Positions 1-9,831 of a stretch of DNA of 64,000 bases are shown piece by piece (positions within the stretch are counted from its first letter, which is position 1; the number at the start of each line of letters is the position of its first letter). The notes under the pieces are model-generated. The model did not search any database. It worked only from the letters and a program-made list of their open reading frames with translations, and had not been told where the DNA came from. A program made the position numbers and the translations under genes. The DNA is from Alphaproteobacteria bacterium (GTDB lineage Bacteria; Pseudomonadota; Alphaproteobacteria; UBA8366): contig JANQKC010000026.1 of assembly GCA_028281325.1 (NCBI GenBank), positions 1-64,000 of the forward strand. Reading direction: 5' to 3'.

Positions 1-92
1 AAAACAACCGTCGTGACATCCAAACCTCCATCTCAGATAAAGGTTTGAATCACATTTCAGACCCAGCCGGAATCCCTAATTGAGTACAGACC

Positions 93-668
93 CTAGATCT
101 CGTCCAGCTCGGTATCCCAATACAGGAAGTCGCGCCAACTCTCGTGCAGGAAATTCGGCGGGAAGGCCCGGCCGTTTTCCTGCAATTCCCAGACGCTCGG
201 CGTCCGGGGTTGCCGCAGCAGGCTGACCGCGCTGTCGCGCAACAAGCCGCCGCCCTTCTTCAGGTTACACGGCGCGCAGGCCGACACCACATTCGCCCAC
301 GTCGTGCGCCCGCCGAGCGCGCGCGGCACCACGTGATCGAATGTCAGCTCCTGGGCCGGGAAACCGCACCCGCAATACTGACAGACGAACCGGTCGCGCA
401 GGAACACGTTGAACCGGGTGAAGGCGGGCCGGCGAGCCTGCGACACGTATTCTTTCAAGGAAATGACACTGGGCAGCCGCAGTTCGAAGGAGGGCGAGCG
501 GACGACCTGTTCGTAATGCGACACCACATGCACGCGGTCGGTCACCACCGCCTTCACCGCCTCCTGCCAGCTCCACAGGGACAACGGGAAGTAGCTCAGC
601 GGCCGAAAGTCGGCATTCAACACAAGCGCCGGGCAATCTTTAGCGGCAAGGTTCACGGTCGATCGCAC
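93..668 (-). CDS. HNH endonuclease family protein
   Basis: ORF with CQYCG...LTFDHVVPRALGG...NVVSACAPCNLKKG, a typical HNH motif with paired CxxC. Confidence 0.9.
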   Translation of the reverse strand: MRSTVNLAAKDCPALVLNADFRPLSYFPLSLWSWQEAVKAVVTDRVHVVSHYEQVVRSPSFELRLPSVISLKEYVSQARRPAFTRFNVFLRDRFVCQYCGCGFPAQELTFDHVVPRALGGRTTWANVVSACAPCNLKKGGGLLRDSAVSLLRQPRTPSVWELQENGRAFPPNFLHESWRDFLYWDTELDEI

Positions 669-813
669 CCCTTATCCAGACTGCGCCGTCCGGCAGCTTC
701 CGGCCCATAGAGTCGGAGCCCGTGACGAACGACGCCATTCTGATAACCGAAATCGACGACTCCGACAAGATGCCGCCACCGGTTTCTCACTAAACTTCAT
801 CGCCTTGTCACAT

Positions 814-867
814 TCATCCACAGATTATTCACAGCTTATCAACAGCTTCTCCAGCCCCTTATCAACA
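814..867 (+). promoter_or_regulatory. Cluster of four DnaA-box-like 9-mers (TCATCCACA, TTATTCACA, TTATCAACA, TTATCAACA)
   Basis: Read directly at 814, 825, 836 and 859; all on the same strand, spaced 11, 11 and 23 bp. Confidence 0.55.
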
Positions 868-1464
868 CGGCCGATAGCCGCCCCGCAACGCCCCGACCGA
901 CGCCGGCGGGGTCAGCACGGTCACCGTTTCCCGCGGGGGCACCGAGACCGCGTCGCCATATCCCTGGTGCGTCCAGGGCAGGACCTGTCGGTCGCGCCAT
1001 AGACATGGGTGCCCCGCATGGGAAAGGAAAGTGCCGTCCGGGAGGTCGTCCAGCGTTGCCTGCCAAACCTTCTGCCGCCGCGTATAGGGTTCGACCCGCT
1101 CGCGATGAAGCCGCGCGTCCATTTCCGGCGCGCGCGGCACATCCGCCTCCCCGTTGCCATCGCGCCAGGCCGCCTGCCACTTGTAAAAATCCTGCCGGCG
1201 GCATTCGAAACAGGGCCGATGCCCCGCCGCGATGGCGACCGCCTCGTCGTGAAAGAACAGTTCCGTGTACCGGCTTGGCGTCATCGGTACCCGATGCCGG
1301 CCGCGAAAGGACAGGCGGCAGATGATCCAGGCCTTGTGCTTCCACCGGCTGACGCCGAGCCGCCGGTTGTCGTCATGCAGGATGCCGCGGTTGCCCATGA
1401 AGCCGCCGCGCGCCGCCACGGCGACGATCTCGCCGGTCGGCGTCACGCGGTTCTGCAGCGGCAT
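862..1464 (-). CDS. Conserved hypothetical protein
   Basis: 200-aa ORF, continuous protein-like composition, FECRRQDFYKWQAAW; function not recognised. Confidence 0.7.
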   Translation of the reverse strand: MPLQNRVTPTGEIVAVAARGGFMGNRGILHDDNRRLGVSRWKHKAWIICRLSFRGRHRVPMTPSRYTELFFHDEAVAIAAGHRPCFECRRQDFYKWQAAWRDGNGEADVPRAPEMDARLHRERVEPYTRRQKVWQATLDDLPDGTFLSHAGHPCLWRDRQVLPWTHQGYGDAVSVPPRETVTVLTPPASVGALRGGYRPC

Positions 1465-1479
1465 GGCTCGTTCCGTCGG

Positions 1480-2145
1480 TTAGGGTTGTCCGAGCACTTG
1501 GTTGAGGAATTCGGCGCCCCGCACCAGGCCGTTCTGATCGATCCCGTGGCCGACGCCGGGACACTCGATCGTGTCCACCGAAATGCCGGCGGCGGTCAAT
1601 CCCGCTTCCGCCTCGGCCATCGACTCGAAGGGCACCACTTCGTCCGCCGTGCCATGCGCCAGCAGGACGGGCGGGCGGGTTTGGATTTCCTCGGCGAGAA
1701 GGTCCGGCGCGATCAGCCGGCCCGAGAAGCCGACGATGCCGGCGATCTGTTCCCCGCGGCGCGGCCCGACGAACAGGCTCATCATCGTGCCCTGGCTGAA
1801 CCCGACCAGCGCCAGCTTGCTGTCGTCCAGGCCGGTGCGTTCCAACTCGGCGTCGATGAAGGCCTCGAGCGCGGGCGCGGCGGCCCGGACACCGCCCAGC
1901 AGCGACTCCGGCGTGCGGTCCTGCACGCTGAACCACTGATACCCCATCGGCGCCATGTCGCAGGGAAAGGGCGCGTTGGGTGACGCGAAGGCGGCGTTCG
2001 GCAAGACCTGCGCCCAGTGCGGCGCGAGGCCGATCAGATCCTGCCCGTCGGCGCCCAGCCCGTGCAGCAGGATGACCAGTTGCTGCGGGTCGCCCCCGGC
2101 GGCAGGGCCGAATCGCGGCCCATCGAGTTCCATCAGTCCGGCCAT
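1480..2145 (-). CDS. Phospholipase/carboxylesterase family alpha/beta hydrolase
   Basis: LVILLHGLGADGQDLIGL, GFSQGTMMSL, HGTADEVVP, GVGHGID; ATG at 2145 chosen inside the longer ORF. Confidence 0.9.
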   Translation of the reverse strand: MAGLMELDGPRFGPAAGGDPQQLVILLHGLGADGQDLIGLAPHWAQVLPNAAFASPNAPFPCDMAPMGYQWFSVQDRTPESLLGGVRAAAPALEAFIDAELERTGLDDSKLALVGFSQGTMMSLFVGPRRGEQIAGIVGFSGRLIAPDLLAEEIQTRPPVLLAHGTADEVVPFESMAEAEAGLTAAGISVDTIECPGVGHGIDQNGLVRGAEFLNQVLGQP

Positions 2146-2187
2146 GGTTTTCTTCTTTCGGTTTAAAGGCGCAGGCAGTCGCGCGGT

Positions 2188-2262
2188 CAGGGTGCGCCCT
2201 TGTAATAATGCCACAGGAACACCGCCGCAACGCCGCGAAGAAACCACCGCGGCGCGACGAAG
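2188..2262 (-). pseudogene. Orphan C-terminal tail of an AlkA-like DNA glycosylase
   Basis: Minus strand translates VFVAPRWFLRGVAAVFLWHYYKGAP*, matching the end of the intact gene at 3367 (..WRPLRGVAALFLWHYYKGAP*); 28-nt identical core gcgcccttgtaataatgccacaggaaca at 2194-2221 and 3374-3401. Confidence 0.8.
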
Positions 2263-2357
2263 ACTTCAGGGGCGGCTCAGGGCTTCCCGCATCGCCCAAC
2301 CGTCGGCGGGCCGGATACTACCGCCCAACAACGCTTTCTCGTCCCGGTCCGACGCGT

Positions 2358-3122
2358 TCACCCTCGATCGGTCGGACGTTGTCGGGTCCGCCACCACAGC
2401 GATGCGATGAATATCGTGACAAACAGACCGATGTAGTATTCCCGCAGTTCGACGCTGCGAAAATGCTGGGCCGGCAACCACCGGGCGATTCGAATCGCCA
2501 GATAAATCGTCGCCGTGGGCAGACACGCCACCGTCGGAAACGCCCACCAAATCCGCCCCTCGAACCAGGGCTTCTTCCGGATCAGCATGATCAACGGGCC
2601 GATGAACCCCATCACCACGATCCATAACTCCAGCAGCCTTCGCGGCGCCCGGTTCAACCAAGGATACGTATTGTGGAGGTTGGTCTCTTGCTGCTTGTTG
2701 TGTTCCAGGAAGAACTCCGGCGAGTCCCATCCGAAGTACCACTGCCCCCAACTCGCCTCCTCAAGGGCAAAATACAAGGCGCCCAAGGCCCATATGACGA
2801 GCCATGACGCCAACCATGCGTCCTGACGACAGACGCGTTTGGCGGCCAAGCATCCCAGAACGAAGCCCGGCAACAAGACCACCACCGTCCCATGCTCGGC
2901 GAGCCCGCCGCCGGCATCGTCATGATCCTGCCGAATGATCATGTCCGCGAAGTCCGGCGCAACGAACATGGATATGAGCAACAGGATGGCGAGGGCTGGC
3001 GGAAAATAGAGCCACAGCCAGCGCGGAAGATCTTGATGTTGATTCACAAATAGAAGCCCAGCATGATTCTTCGGAAGCCCGAAGGTCATTATTGAATTTC
3101 GAATATATTTCGCGTTTTTCAA
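2358..3122 (-). CDS. Multi-spanning membrane protein of unknown function
   Basis: 254-aa ORF with several hydrophobic segments; ALEEASWGQWYFGW motif; start uncertain. Confidence 0.7.
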   Translation of the reverse strand: MKNAKYIRNSIMTFGLPKNHAGLLFVNQHQDLPRWLWLYFPPALAILLLISMFVAPDFADMIIRQDHDDAGGGLAEHGTVVVLLPGFVLGCLAAKRVCRQDAWLASWLVIWALGALYFALEEASWGQWYFGWDSPEFFLEHNKQQETNLHNTYPWLNRAPRRLLELWIVVMGFIGPLIMLIRKKPWFEGRIWWAFPTVACLPTATIYLAIRIARWLPAQHFRSVELREYYIGLFVTIFIASLWWRTRQRPTDRG

Positions 3123-3366
3123 TCCCAGGTCGGCCGGATAGAGCGAGACCGTCGAACGTTCCCAGACCGTGGAGATTGGATTTATGAAACATGAATCCTG
3201 AGATCACACTGTACTTTGGCGCTCTCGACGAGTCCGTTTACTTTTTTACCATGCGATCAAATTGGCGTGATGCAACGCGGCGCTGGCCGGATCATCAGGT
3301 TGGTCCGCCGTATTCATGCAGGAGATTCTAAATCCGCAAAGGCATCCAACCATTCATCTCACCGGT

Positions 3367-3975
3367 CTAAGGGGCGCCCTTGTAATAATGCCACAGGAAC
3401 AAGGCCGCGACGCCGCGCAAGGGCCGCCACGGCTCGACGATCGGTTCGGAGGCGGCGCGCGACGGCCGTTCGTCCAGGTCCTTGAGCCGACGCAGGGCCT
3501 CCTGGATGGCCAAGTCTTCCGCCGGCCAGATGTCGGCCCGCCCCAACGCGAACAGCATGTAGATTTCCGCGCTCCACCGGCCGATGCCGCGCAGCGCGGT
3601 CAGCGTCTTGACAACCTCGTCGTCCGGGGCGTCGCCCAGCGCATCCGCGTCGAGGCGGCCGGTGACGAATTCCTCCGCCAAGCCCTTGCCATATTCCACC
3701 TTGCGGCGGCTCAGCCCGGCGCCGCGCAGCACCGCGTCCTCCGTCGCCAGGAAGACGTCCGGCGTGAAGGGGTCGACCGCCTCGATCACCCGGCTACGGA
3801 TCGCGGCGGCGGCCTGGGCCGACACCTGCTGGCCGATGATGATGTTGAGCAGCGCCCCGAAACCGGGCTCACGGTTGCGCGGTTCCGGATAGCCGACCAG
3901 CCTGACCGCCTTCTTGATATCGGGGTCGGCCTTGCCGAGCGCGTCGAGCGACTCGCGGATGAAATCGGGCGTCAT
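3367..3975 (-). CDS. DNA-3-methyladenine glycosylase II family (AlkA-like, HhH-GPD)
   Basis: LLNIIIGQQVSAQAA, LTALRGIGRWSAEIYMLFALGRADIWPAEDLAIQEAL. Confidence 0.92.
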   Translation of the reverse strand: MTPDFIRESLDALGKADPDIKKAVRLVGYPEPRNREPGFGALLNIIIGQQVSAQAAAAIRSRVIEAVDPFTPDVFLATEDAVLRGAGLSRRKVEYGKGLAEEFVTGRLDADALGDAPDDEVVKTLTALRGIGRWSAEIYMLFALGRADIWPAEDLAIQEALRRLKDLDERPSRAASEPIVEPWRPLRGVAALFLWHYYKGAP

Positions 3976-4016
3976 GCCGATTGACTTACCCCATGCCCGG
4001 CGGTAGGGCCAGGGGC

Positions 4017-4895
4017 ATGAGCGTGACTGCTGACATCGTGACGCGATTCGCCCCGAGCCCGAGCGGCCGGCTGCATCTCGGCCATGCCTACAGCGCGTTG
4101 GTCGCGTGGCGGGCGGCGCGGAAAAACGGCGGTCGCTTCCTGCTGCGGATCGAGGATATCGACCCCGGCCGCTGCCGCCCGGAATTCGACGCGGGAATCC
4201 TCGAAGACCTGGCCTGGCTCGGCCTCACCTGGGAGGAGCCGGTGATGCGCCAGTCGCAGCGGATGAACGCCTACGCGGCGGCGCTGTCCACGCTAGAGAA
4301 GCAAAATCTGCTGTATCCCTGCTTCTGCACACGGAAGGACATCCAGCGCGAGATCGACGCGGCCGGGCACGCGCCGCATCCGGCCGGCCCCGACGGCCCG
4401 GTCTATCCCGGCACCTGCCGTCGGCTGGGAGAGGACGAGCGCGCCGCCCGGATCGCCGCGGGCGAGGCCCATGCGATCCGGCTGCGCATGGACGACGCGG
4501 TCGCGGCGGCCGGCCCCCTCGCCTTTCACGACCGGACCGCCGGCACGGTGCCGGTGGACGCCGCCGTCTTCGGCGATGTCGTGCTCGCCCGCAAAGACGT
4601 GCCGACGAGCTATCACCTCGCCGTGGTGGTCGACGACGCGGCGCAGGGTGTGACGCTGGTGACGCGCGGCGAGGACCTGCTGCCCGCCACGCATGTGCAT
4701 CGGGTGTTGCAAACCTTGCTGGATGTGCCGGAACCGGATTACGCGCATCACGCGCTGCTGACCGACGGCGACGGCCGCCGCTTCGCCAAGCGCGACCGCA
4801 GCCTGACGCTGCAGGCGATGCGGGAGACGGGCAAATCGGCGGCGGATGTGCGCGCGGAAGCCGGGTTCCCGGACGATCCGCCGGCGGCCGGTTAG
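4017..4895 (+). CDS. gluQ: Glutamyl-Q tRNA(Asp) synthetase
   Basis: RFAPSPSGRLHLGHAYSAL, RIEDIDPGRCRPEF, YPCFCTRKD, RFAKRDRSLTL; short GluRS paralog without the anticodon-binding domain. Confidence 0.93.
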   Translation: MSVTADIVTRFAPSPSGRLHLGHAYSALVAWRAARKNGGRFLLRIEDIDPGRCRPEFDAGILEDLAWLGLTWEEPVMRQSQRMNAYAAALSTLEKQNLLYPCFCTRKDIQREIDAAGHAPHPAGPDGPVYPGTCRRLGEDERAARIAAGEAHAIRLRMDDAVAAAGPLAFHDRTAGTVPVDAAVFGDVVLARKDVPTSYHLAVVVDDAAQGVTLVTRGEDLLPATHVHRVLQTLLDVPEPDYAHHALLTDGDGRRFAKRDRSLTLQAMRETGKSAADVRAEAGFPDDPPAAG

Positions 4896-4907
4896 GGCCG
4901 CACGCCC

Positions 4908-5234
4908 CTAAGGGCGGAACATCCGCGCGCGCCGCCGGTTCGCCCCCATGAAGATGATCGCGCCGACGACAACGAAGAAGACCGTCAAGATCGCGATGGC
5001 CTGCCACACCGGGCGCTGCAGCAACGGCACGGCCACCCAATCCCACAGGTCGGGGTAGAGATAGCGTTGTACGATCGCCTGCGTCGTGTTCAGGCTTTCG
5101 CTGTCGAGCGTGAACCAAAGCTGCCCGGCGGCCTGGGTCATGTCGTTGCCGGCAAACCACAGCCCCGCGCCAAGCGCGAGAAGCATCACGCCCAGAATGG
5201 CCAAAACCTGTCCGAAAATCCGAATAGCCCGCAT
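4908..5234 (-). CDS. Small membrane protein, unknown function
   Basis: 108 aa, N- and C-terminal hydrophobic helices. Confidence 0.65.
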   Translation of the reverse strand: MRAIRIFGQVLAILGVMLLALGAGLWFAGNDMTQAAGQLWFTLDSESLNTTQAIVQRYLYPDLWDWVAVPLLQRPVWQAIAILTVFFVVVGAIIFMGANRRRARMFRP

Positions 5235-5357
5235 GGGCCGCTCATCCCCCGCCGAAAGAGGGCGAAACTATCACGCGGCGGCAAGTCAGGCCACCACCCC
5301 CGGCACCGCTTGCCTGACCCGGCCCGCTTGGGTAATGTCCCCCTCGCCTTCGAGGCC

Positions 5358-5447
5358 GGAGGGGTGGCCGAGTGGCTGAAGGCGCACGCTTGGAAAGCGT
5401 GTAGGCGTTAACGCGTCTCGCGGGTTCGAATCCCGCTCCCTCCGCCA
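5358..5447 (+). tRNA. tRNA-Ser (anticodon GGA)
   Basis: GGAGGGG acceptor pairs with TCCCTCC; anticodon loop cTTGGAAAg; long variable arm; gggttcgaatccc T-arm; encoded CCA. Confidence 0.95.
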
Positions 5448-5558
5448 CCTTCTATTTTCATTTAAATCAATGCCTTAAATGACATCCACTGCATATGTCA
5501 CACACTCTAACTGGTCTTACGTGATACTAATGTGCGAGAAGCATTTTCTGCCTTGCAT

Positions 5559-6077
5559 CTAGCGAACCGCTTTACCTTTTCGGTCTCGGCACTCAGCAGC
5601 AGTAAGATTGAAGACGACAAAACCCTTGGGAAGCTCGCATTTGGAAAGCTCCTCTAGGTCGCCCCTTGATTCACTAAATACGTCGCGGGAGCGTTCGAGC
5701 GCTCGGCAAGTGTTTCCCTGATACGACCACTTCGTGACAGTACCGTCCACCAGAGTGAAGCTAGTAGTGCAGTAATCGTGGTACGGGATGTGGGTGTATC
5801 CACCGGTCGTGGTGCCATAATAAGGTATGTTTCCGACCATGCCTTGGTGCGATTGAGTGTTTAGTATTGGCACGGAGCCTCTGCTCTCTTGATGAAATGT
5901 AAGGATGCGAGTGCCACTCCCGGAATCGTAGGTCCGATGCGGTGCTCCCCAACTGGAAACTAGTGCCGCCTCACTGTGTCCAACCCAAGCGTTGAGTATC
6001 TTTTCGTATCCAGCTCGAGTGGCACATGCTGCCAATGCCAACGTTGCTGCAATTGCGACAATAGTTTTCTGTGTCAT
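5559..6077 (-). CDS. Putative lipoprotein, unknown function
   Basis: Signal with lipobox LALAAC; lower-GC segment next to the tRNA. Confidence 0.65.
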   Translation of the reverse strand: MTQKTIVAIAATLALAACATRAGYEKILNAWVGHSEAALVSSWGAPHRTYDSGSGTRILTFHQESRGSVPILNTQSHQGMVGNIPYYGTTTGGYTHIPYHDYCTTSFTLVDGTVTKWSYQGNTCRALERSRDVFSESRGDLEELSKCELPKGFVVFNLTAAECRDRKGKAVR

Positions 6078-6459
6078 CGTTTTCGTTCCTTCCCTTCCTT
6101 CTTTCTACCCGGCAAACTCAATGCCTCGTCCCTTCAGTCACCCCTAGCTCTTCGCCAACCCGCAACATCCGTTTTCAGGCGACCGCACCGTACCGCCCGA
6201 CATGCAACTTAGCACTGCGGTAATTATCGGTATTTTCCATCACATGATAGTATCACCCGCAAAACACACTGGCCAGAATGTTCCGGCTATGTTCTGTTTA
6301 GCCGATCTCAAAACCGCAGCCGACCGATGATGACGTGCTAGACGTTCTTGTCCCGCCACTCTTCCAGGCTAAGAAAACCCCGTGCTTCCCGAAGCGTGCT
6401 CGTCTGGTACATTCGACACACGGCGCGCTTGGGAGCCTGAAGCGATGCGTCGTGCAGTC

Positions 6460-7236
6460 TCACGCGGCGGTCTTCCGGATCGCCCAGAGTGCCGGGACCA
6501 CCGGGCCGACCATCAGCGCGACTTCCTCGAACTGTCTGGCGACATATTGGTCCATCGCCTCTTTGAGGTCCGGATGCCGTTTCGCGAGCGCTGCGGCGCG
6601 CTTGGGAATGGTCTTGAGCGAAAGCGCATTGAACGCCCTTCCAGCGGGGCTTCGCGTCCGCCGCGCGACGATCGTATCGCCGAAACGCGTCAGCCCGGCC
6701 TCCATCGCGTCCCGTTCGAGACAGCCCTCATAGGCCGCCGATGGGGGCACGCCGTCTTCCAGATATCCATCGCCGATGACGATCCAGCCGCCCTCGCGCA
6801 CGACCGCGCGCAGCATGCCTATCGTCTCGGCGGGATCGCCGAGCACCGGTCCGACCGCGATCATCAAAACGGCGTCGAAGCGCGCCGGTTCGGCCAGCGA
6901 CTCGCGCAGATCGGCCGCGACGAATCGACAGCGCCGTTGCAGTCCCGCTTGCTCGGCCGCCTGCCGCGCAATCTCGATGAACGGCGGATGAGCGTCTACG
7001 CCCGTAACCTCGGCGTCGAAAGCCCGCGCCGCCCGGATCGCGATGTCGCCTCGGCCGCACCCAAGATCCAGGACAGTCCCGCCCCTCGGGAAGCCGACCT
7101 CTTTCAGCATCTCAACAACGTCGTCTTCCGCGCCGCTCAATGAGGGCAAGTCCTGAAGCAGATAGGGCAAATGCGGCAGCAGGCATTCCGGCGCCTCCAT
7201 CGCAAAAGCCACTTCCTTCAACAAGGTCTTCGTCAC
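6460..7236 (-). CDS. Class I SAM-dependent methyltransferase
   Basis: GGTVLDLGCGRGDIAIRAARAFDAEVTGVDAHPPFIEIAR; GTG start at 7236 proposed. Confidence 0.85.
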   Translation of the reverse strand: MTKTLLKEVAFAMEAPECLLPHLPYLLQDLPSLSGAEDDVVEMLKEVGFPRGGTVLDLGCGRGDIAIRAARAFDAEVTGVDAHPPFIEIARQAAEQAGLQRRCRFVAADLRESLAEPARFDAVLMIAVGPVLGDPAETIGMLRAVVREGGWIVIGDGYLEDGVPPSAAYEGCLERDAMEAGLTRFGDTIVARRTRSPAGRAFNALSLKTIPKRAAALAKRHPDLKEAMDQYVARQFEEVALMVGPVVPALWAIRKTAA

Positions 7237-7481
7237 GGTGTTTCTCCGTTCGCTGCTCAATTCTTCCGATGCACATCGGTCCATGACCGTCCGGGGGTCG
7301 CGTGATGCTCTAATCGTTGCGGATCGACTCGCGTTGACTCTTGCCGAATTCCGCGACGCCGCAAGCTGGCGCCCCGGAACCGACACCTCAGGCGACCACA
7401 CCGTCATCGCCCGCCCGACCCGATCACCATGCGCCGACAAGCAAACCTGGCGATCGGATCGGGGCCGGTCGAAAAAAGGCG

Positions 7482-8255
7482 TCAGCGCGCGGTATAGCCG
7501 CCGTCGATCACAAGCTCCGAGCCGGTTACGAATTTGGATTCGTCCGAAGCAAGATAGACGATGCCGGCGGCGATATCGTCCGGTTCACCGACAGAACCGA
7601 CCGGATGCCGGGCGCCCAGTTCCTTTTTGAACTCTTCCGCCGTGAACCCCAGGCTCTTGCCGAGGTCTTCCACCAGCGGGGTCCAAATGTAGCCTGGATG
7701 GACCGAATTCACCCGTATGCCCTCTTCCGCGTAAAGAAGCGCATCGGTCTTGGTCATCAGCCGGACCGCGCCTTTCGAGGCGTGATACGGCGGGATGTCG
7801 GGGGCGCTGATGATACCGTAAATCGACGACAGATTGATAATGCTGCCGCCGCCGGCGTCACGCAGATATTTGATGGCGTGCTTGGTGCACAAGAACACGC
7901 CGCGCACGTTGATGGCCATGACCTTTTCCCAGTCATCGACGCTGATCGAATCGGTCGGATCGGTCGTCCCGGCGATGCCCGCATTGGCGACGATGGTGGT
8001 CAGCGAGCCGAAGGTGCGGGCTACATCCTGATAGACCGCTTCGACCTCTTGCTCGCTGCTCACATCGAGGTGCCAGTACCCCGCCGCGCCCCCGGCTTTC
8101 TCGATCGCCGCGACAACCTTTCGACCCTCATCATCCTGGATGTCGGTAACGGCGACTTTTGCGCCTTCCTTGGCCATCATGATGCAAGCCGCCGCGCCGA
8201 TGCCCACAGCGCCGCCCGTGACGATGGCAACCTTTCCGTCCAGTCTACCCATCAA
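7482..8255 (-). CDS. SDR family oxidoreductase
   Basis: GKVAIVTGGAVGIGAA, NAGIAG, YHASKGAV, IDGGYTAR. Confidence 0.95.
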   Translation of the reverse strand: MMGRLDGKVAIVTGGAVGIGAAACIMMAKEGAKVAVTDIQDDEGRKVVAAIEKAGGAAGYWHLDVSSEQEVEAVYQDVARTFGSLTTIVANAGIAGTTDPTDSISVDDWEKVMAINVRGVFLCTKHAIKYLRDAGGGSIINLSSIYGIISAPDIPPYHASKGAVRLMTKTDALLYAEEGIRVNSVHPGYIWTPLVEDLGKSLGFTAEEFKKELGARHPVGSVGEPDDIAAGIVYLASDESKFVTGSELVIDGGYTAR

Positions 8256-8765
8256 TACAACTCCCTTATAAGAAGGCGATCCCTTTCGCCGTTAAAACAG
8301 TCACTTGGGCTGCAAGTCCGGCTTCACAGAAGCCCTGGCGCCAACGTCACGCACACCTGCTTCCCTTATGCGTCACCGGCCGGAACAGCCACGTCGTGAT
8401 GCGAGCCTAGAGAACCCGGAACGACCGCCCGTTGATGACGATCAAGCGCCGGACGATTTTTTGCGCGAAAGAACCGTCGCACCCATCAAAAGGTCAGTGC
8501 GTAAGCGCTTGACCGCGATGCAAGACCCGTCAGGCGACTGCCGCCGCGCCTGCCTCGTAACCGCGGCGGACGCCGGACGGACGGAAAAGTTCGTACCGCC
8601 GCCATCCGGCGCGGCCACGTCAGGGGACGGCGGGGTGGCAATTCCTGCGTTTGTTGAACACCATACCGGCAGTGGTTTCCCGTGGGCGCTTCGCCAAGTC
8701 GCTGAGCGACGGTTGACGCTCCCACCGTGGATGTCGCTTTTTTTAACGGACAGGGAGGGTTGAGG

Positions 8766-9158
8766 ATGTCGAATTCTGAGTTGGTTGCGCTCGTCGGTTT
8801 CGCCGCCGCCGCCGTCGCAATGCTGCTCATCACCCAGACCAAGGAACGGGTTGCCGCACCGGCCTGGCTCGTGCCGGTGGTAGTCGTCGTGCCCTTTGCG
8901 GTGTGGACCGGCCTCGCCATCGCCGAGGAAGGGCTTTTCGGCTTCCTGCCGATGTTCAAGGAATCCCATTGGGGACTGCAGGTCTGGTTCGACCGCCTGA
9001 TGAGCGTGACCGCGGCCTTCTTCCTGCTGCAAAACCGCGCGCGGGCGGCCGGCATGAAGTCGGAGGTCTGGGTGATCGTCGTCATCTTCACCGGCAGCAT
9101 CGGGCTGCTCCTGATGCTGGCGCGGACGGTCTACCGGGAGCGTAAGACGGCAGCCTGA
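8766..9158 (+). CDS. Small integral membrane protein, unknown function
   Basis: About 130 aa with four hydrophobic segments. Confidence 0.65.
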   Translation: MSNSELVALVGFAAAAVAMLLITQTKERVAAPAWLVPVVVVVPFAVWTGLAIAEEGLFGFLPMFKESHWGLQVWFDRLMSVTAAFFLLQNRARAAGMKSEVWVIVVIFTGSIGLLLMLARTVYRERKTAA

Positions 9159-9342
9159 AACCGATGCGGCGTGGCGGCCAGCCGCCCGCCAATTGTCCAA
9201 GCCTTCGGGTCCGCGTTGCGCCGACGAAAAGTCGGCGAACCACGGCGGGTTAACGTGTCCTTGCCGAAACGAATCGTCTATATGAAGCCCTAACGCGCTC
9301 CACGCCCGTCGGCGTACTTGCGCCGCTGATAGGGAAACCCGA

Positions 9343-9756
9343 ATGAACCTGCAACTTGCCCCTTTCTGGACGGGCCTGTCTCAGTTCTTGCTCTTCTTCG
9401 TTGCCGCCGTGGCGCTGACGCTTGTCTTCGTCGTCATCTACACCCGCGTGACCCGGCACAACGAACTGGACCTGATCAAGCAAAACTCGATGGCCGCCGC
9501 GCTGGCGTTTTCCGGCAGCCTAATCGGATTTGCCTTGCCGCTGGCCTCGATCATGATCCATACGCCCACGGTCATACAGGTGGTGATGTGGGGATTGGTC
9601 TCGCTGATCGTGCAGATATTGGTGTACCTGCTGCTTCGCCTGCCTATGCCGCGGCTTTCGGAACGCATCGACGACGGCGAGACGGCCGCGGGGGTTTGGC
9701 TGGGCGCCTGTTCGATCGTCGGCGGTATTTTGAACGCCGCCGCCATGACGCCTTGA
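9343..9756 (+). CDS. DUF350 domain-containing membrane protein
   Basis: NSMAAALAFSGSLIGFALPLAS ... ERIDDGETAAGVWLGACSIVGGILNAAAMTP, typical of DUF350. Confidence 0.85.
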   Translation: MNLQLAPFWTGLSQFLLFFVAAVALTLVFVVIYTRVTRHNELDLIKQNSMAAALAFSGSLIGFALPLASIMIHTPTVIQVVMWGLVSLIVQILVYLLLRLPMPRLSERIDDGETAAGVWLGACSIVGGILNAAAMTP

Positions 9757-9831
9757 AGCAGGATCGCCGCGGCGGCGTCAGACCCACCGCCGCCTAAACC
9801 GAGCCGGGACGATCCCCGCGCCGCGCCGAAA

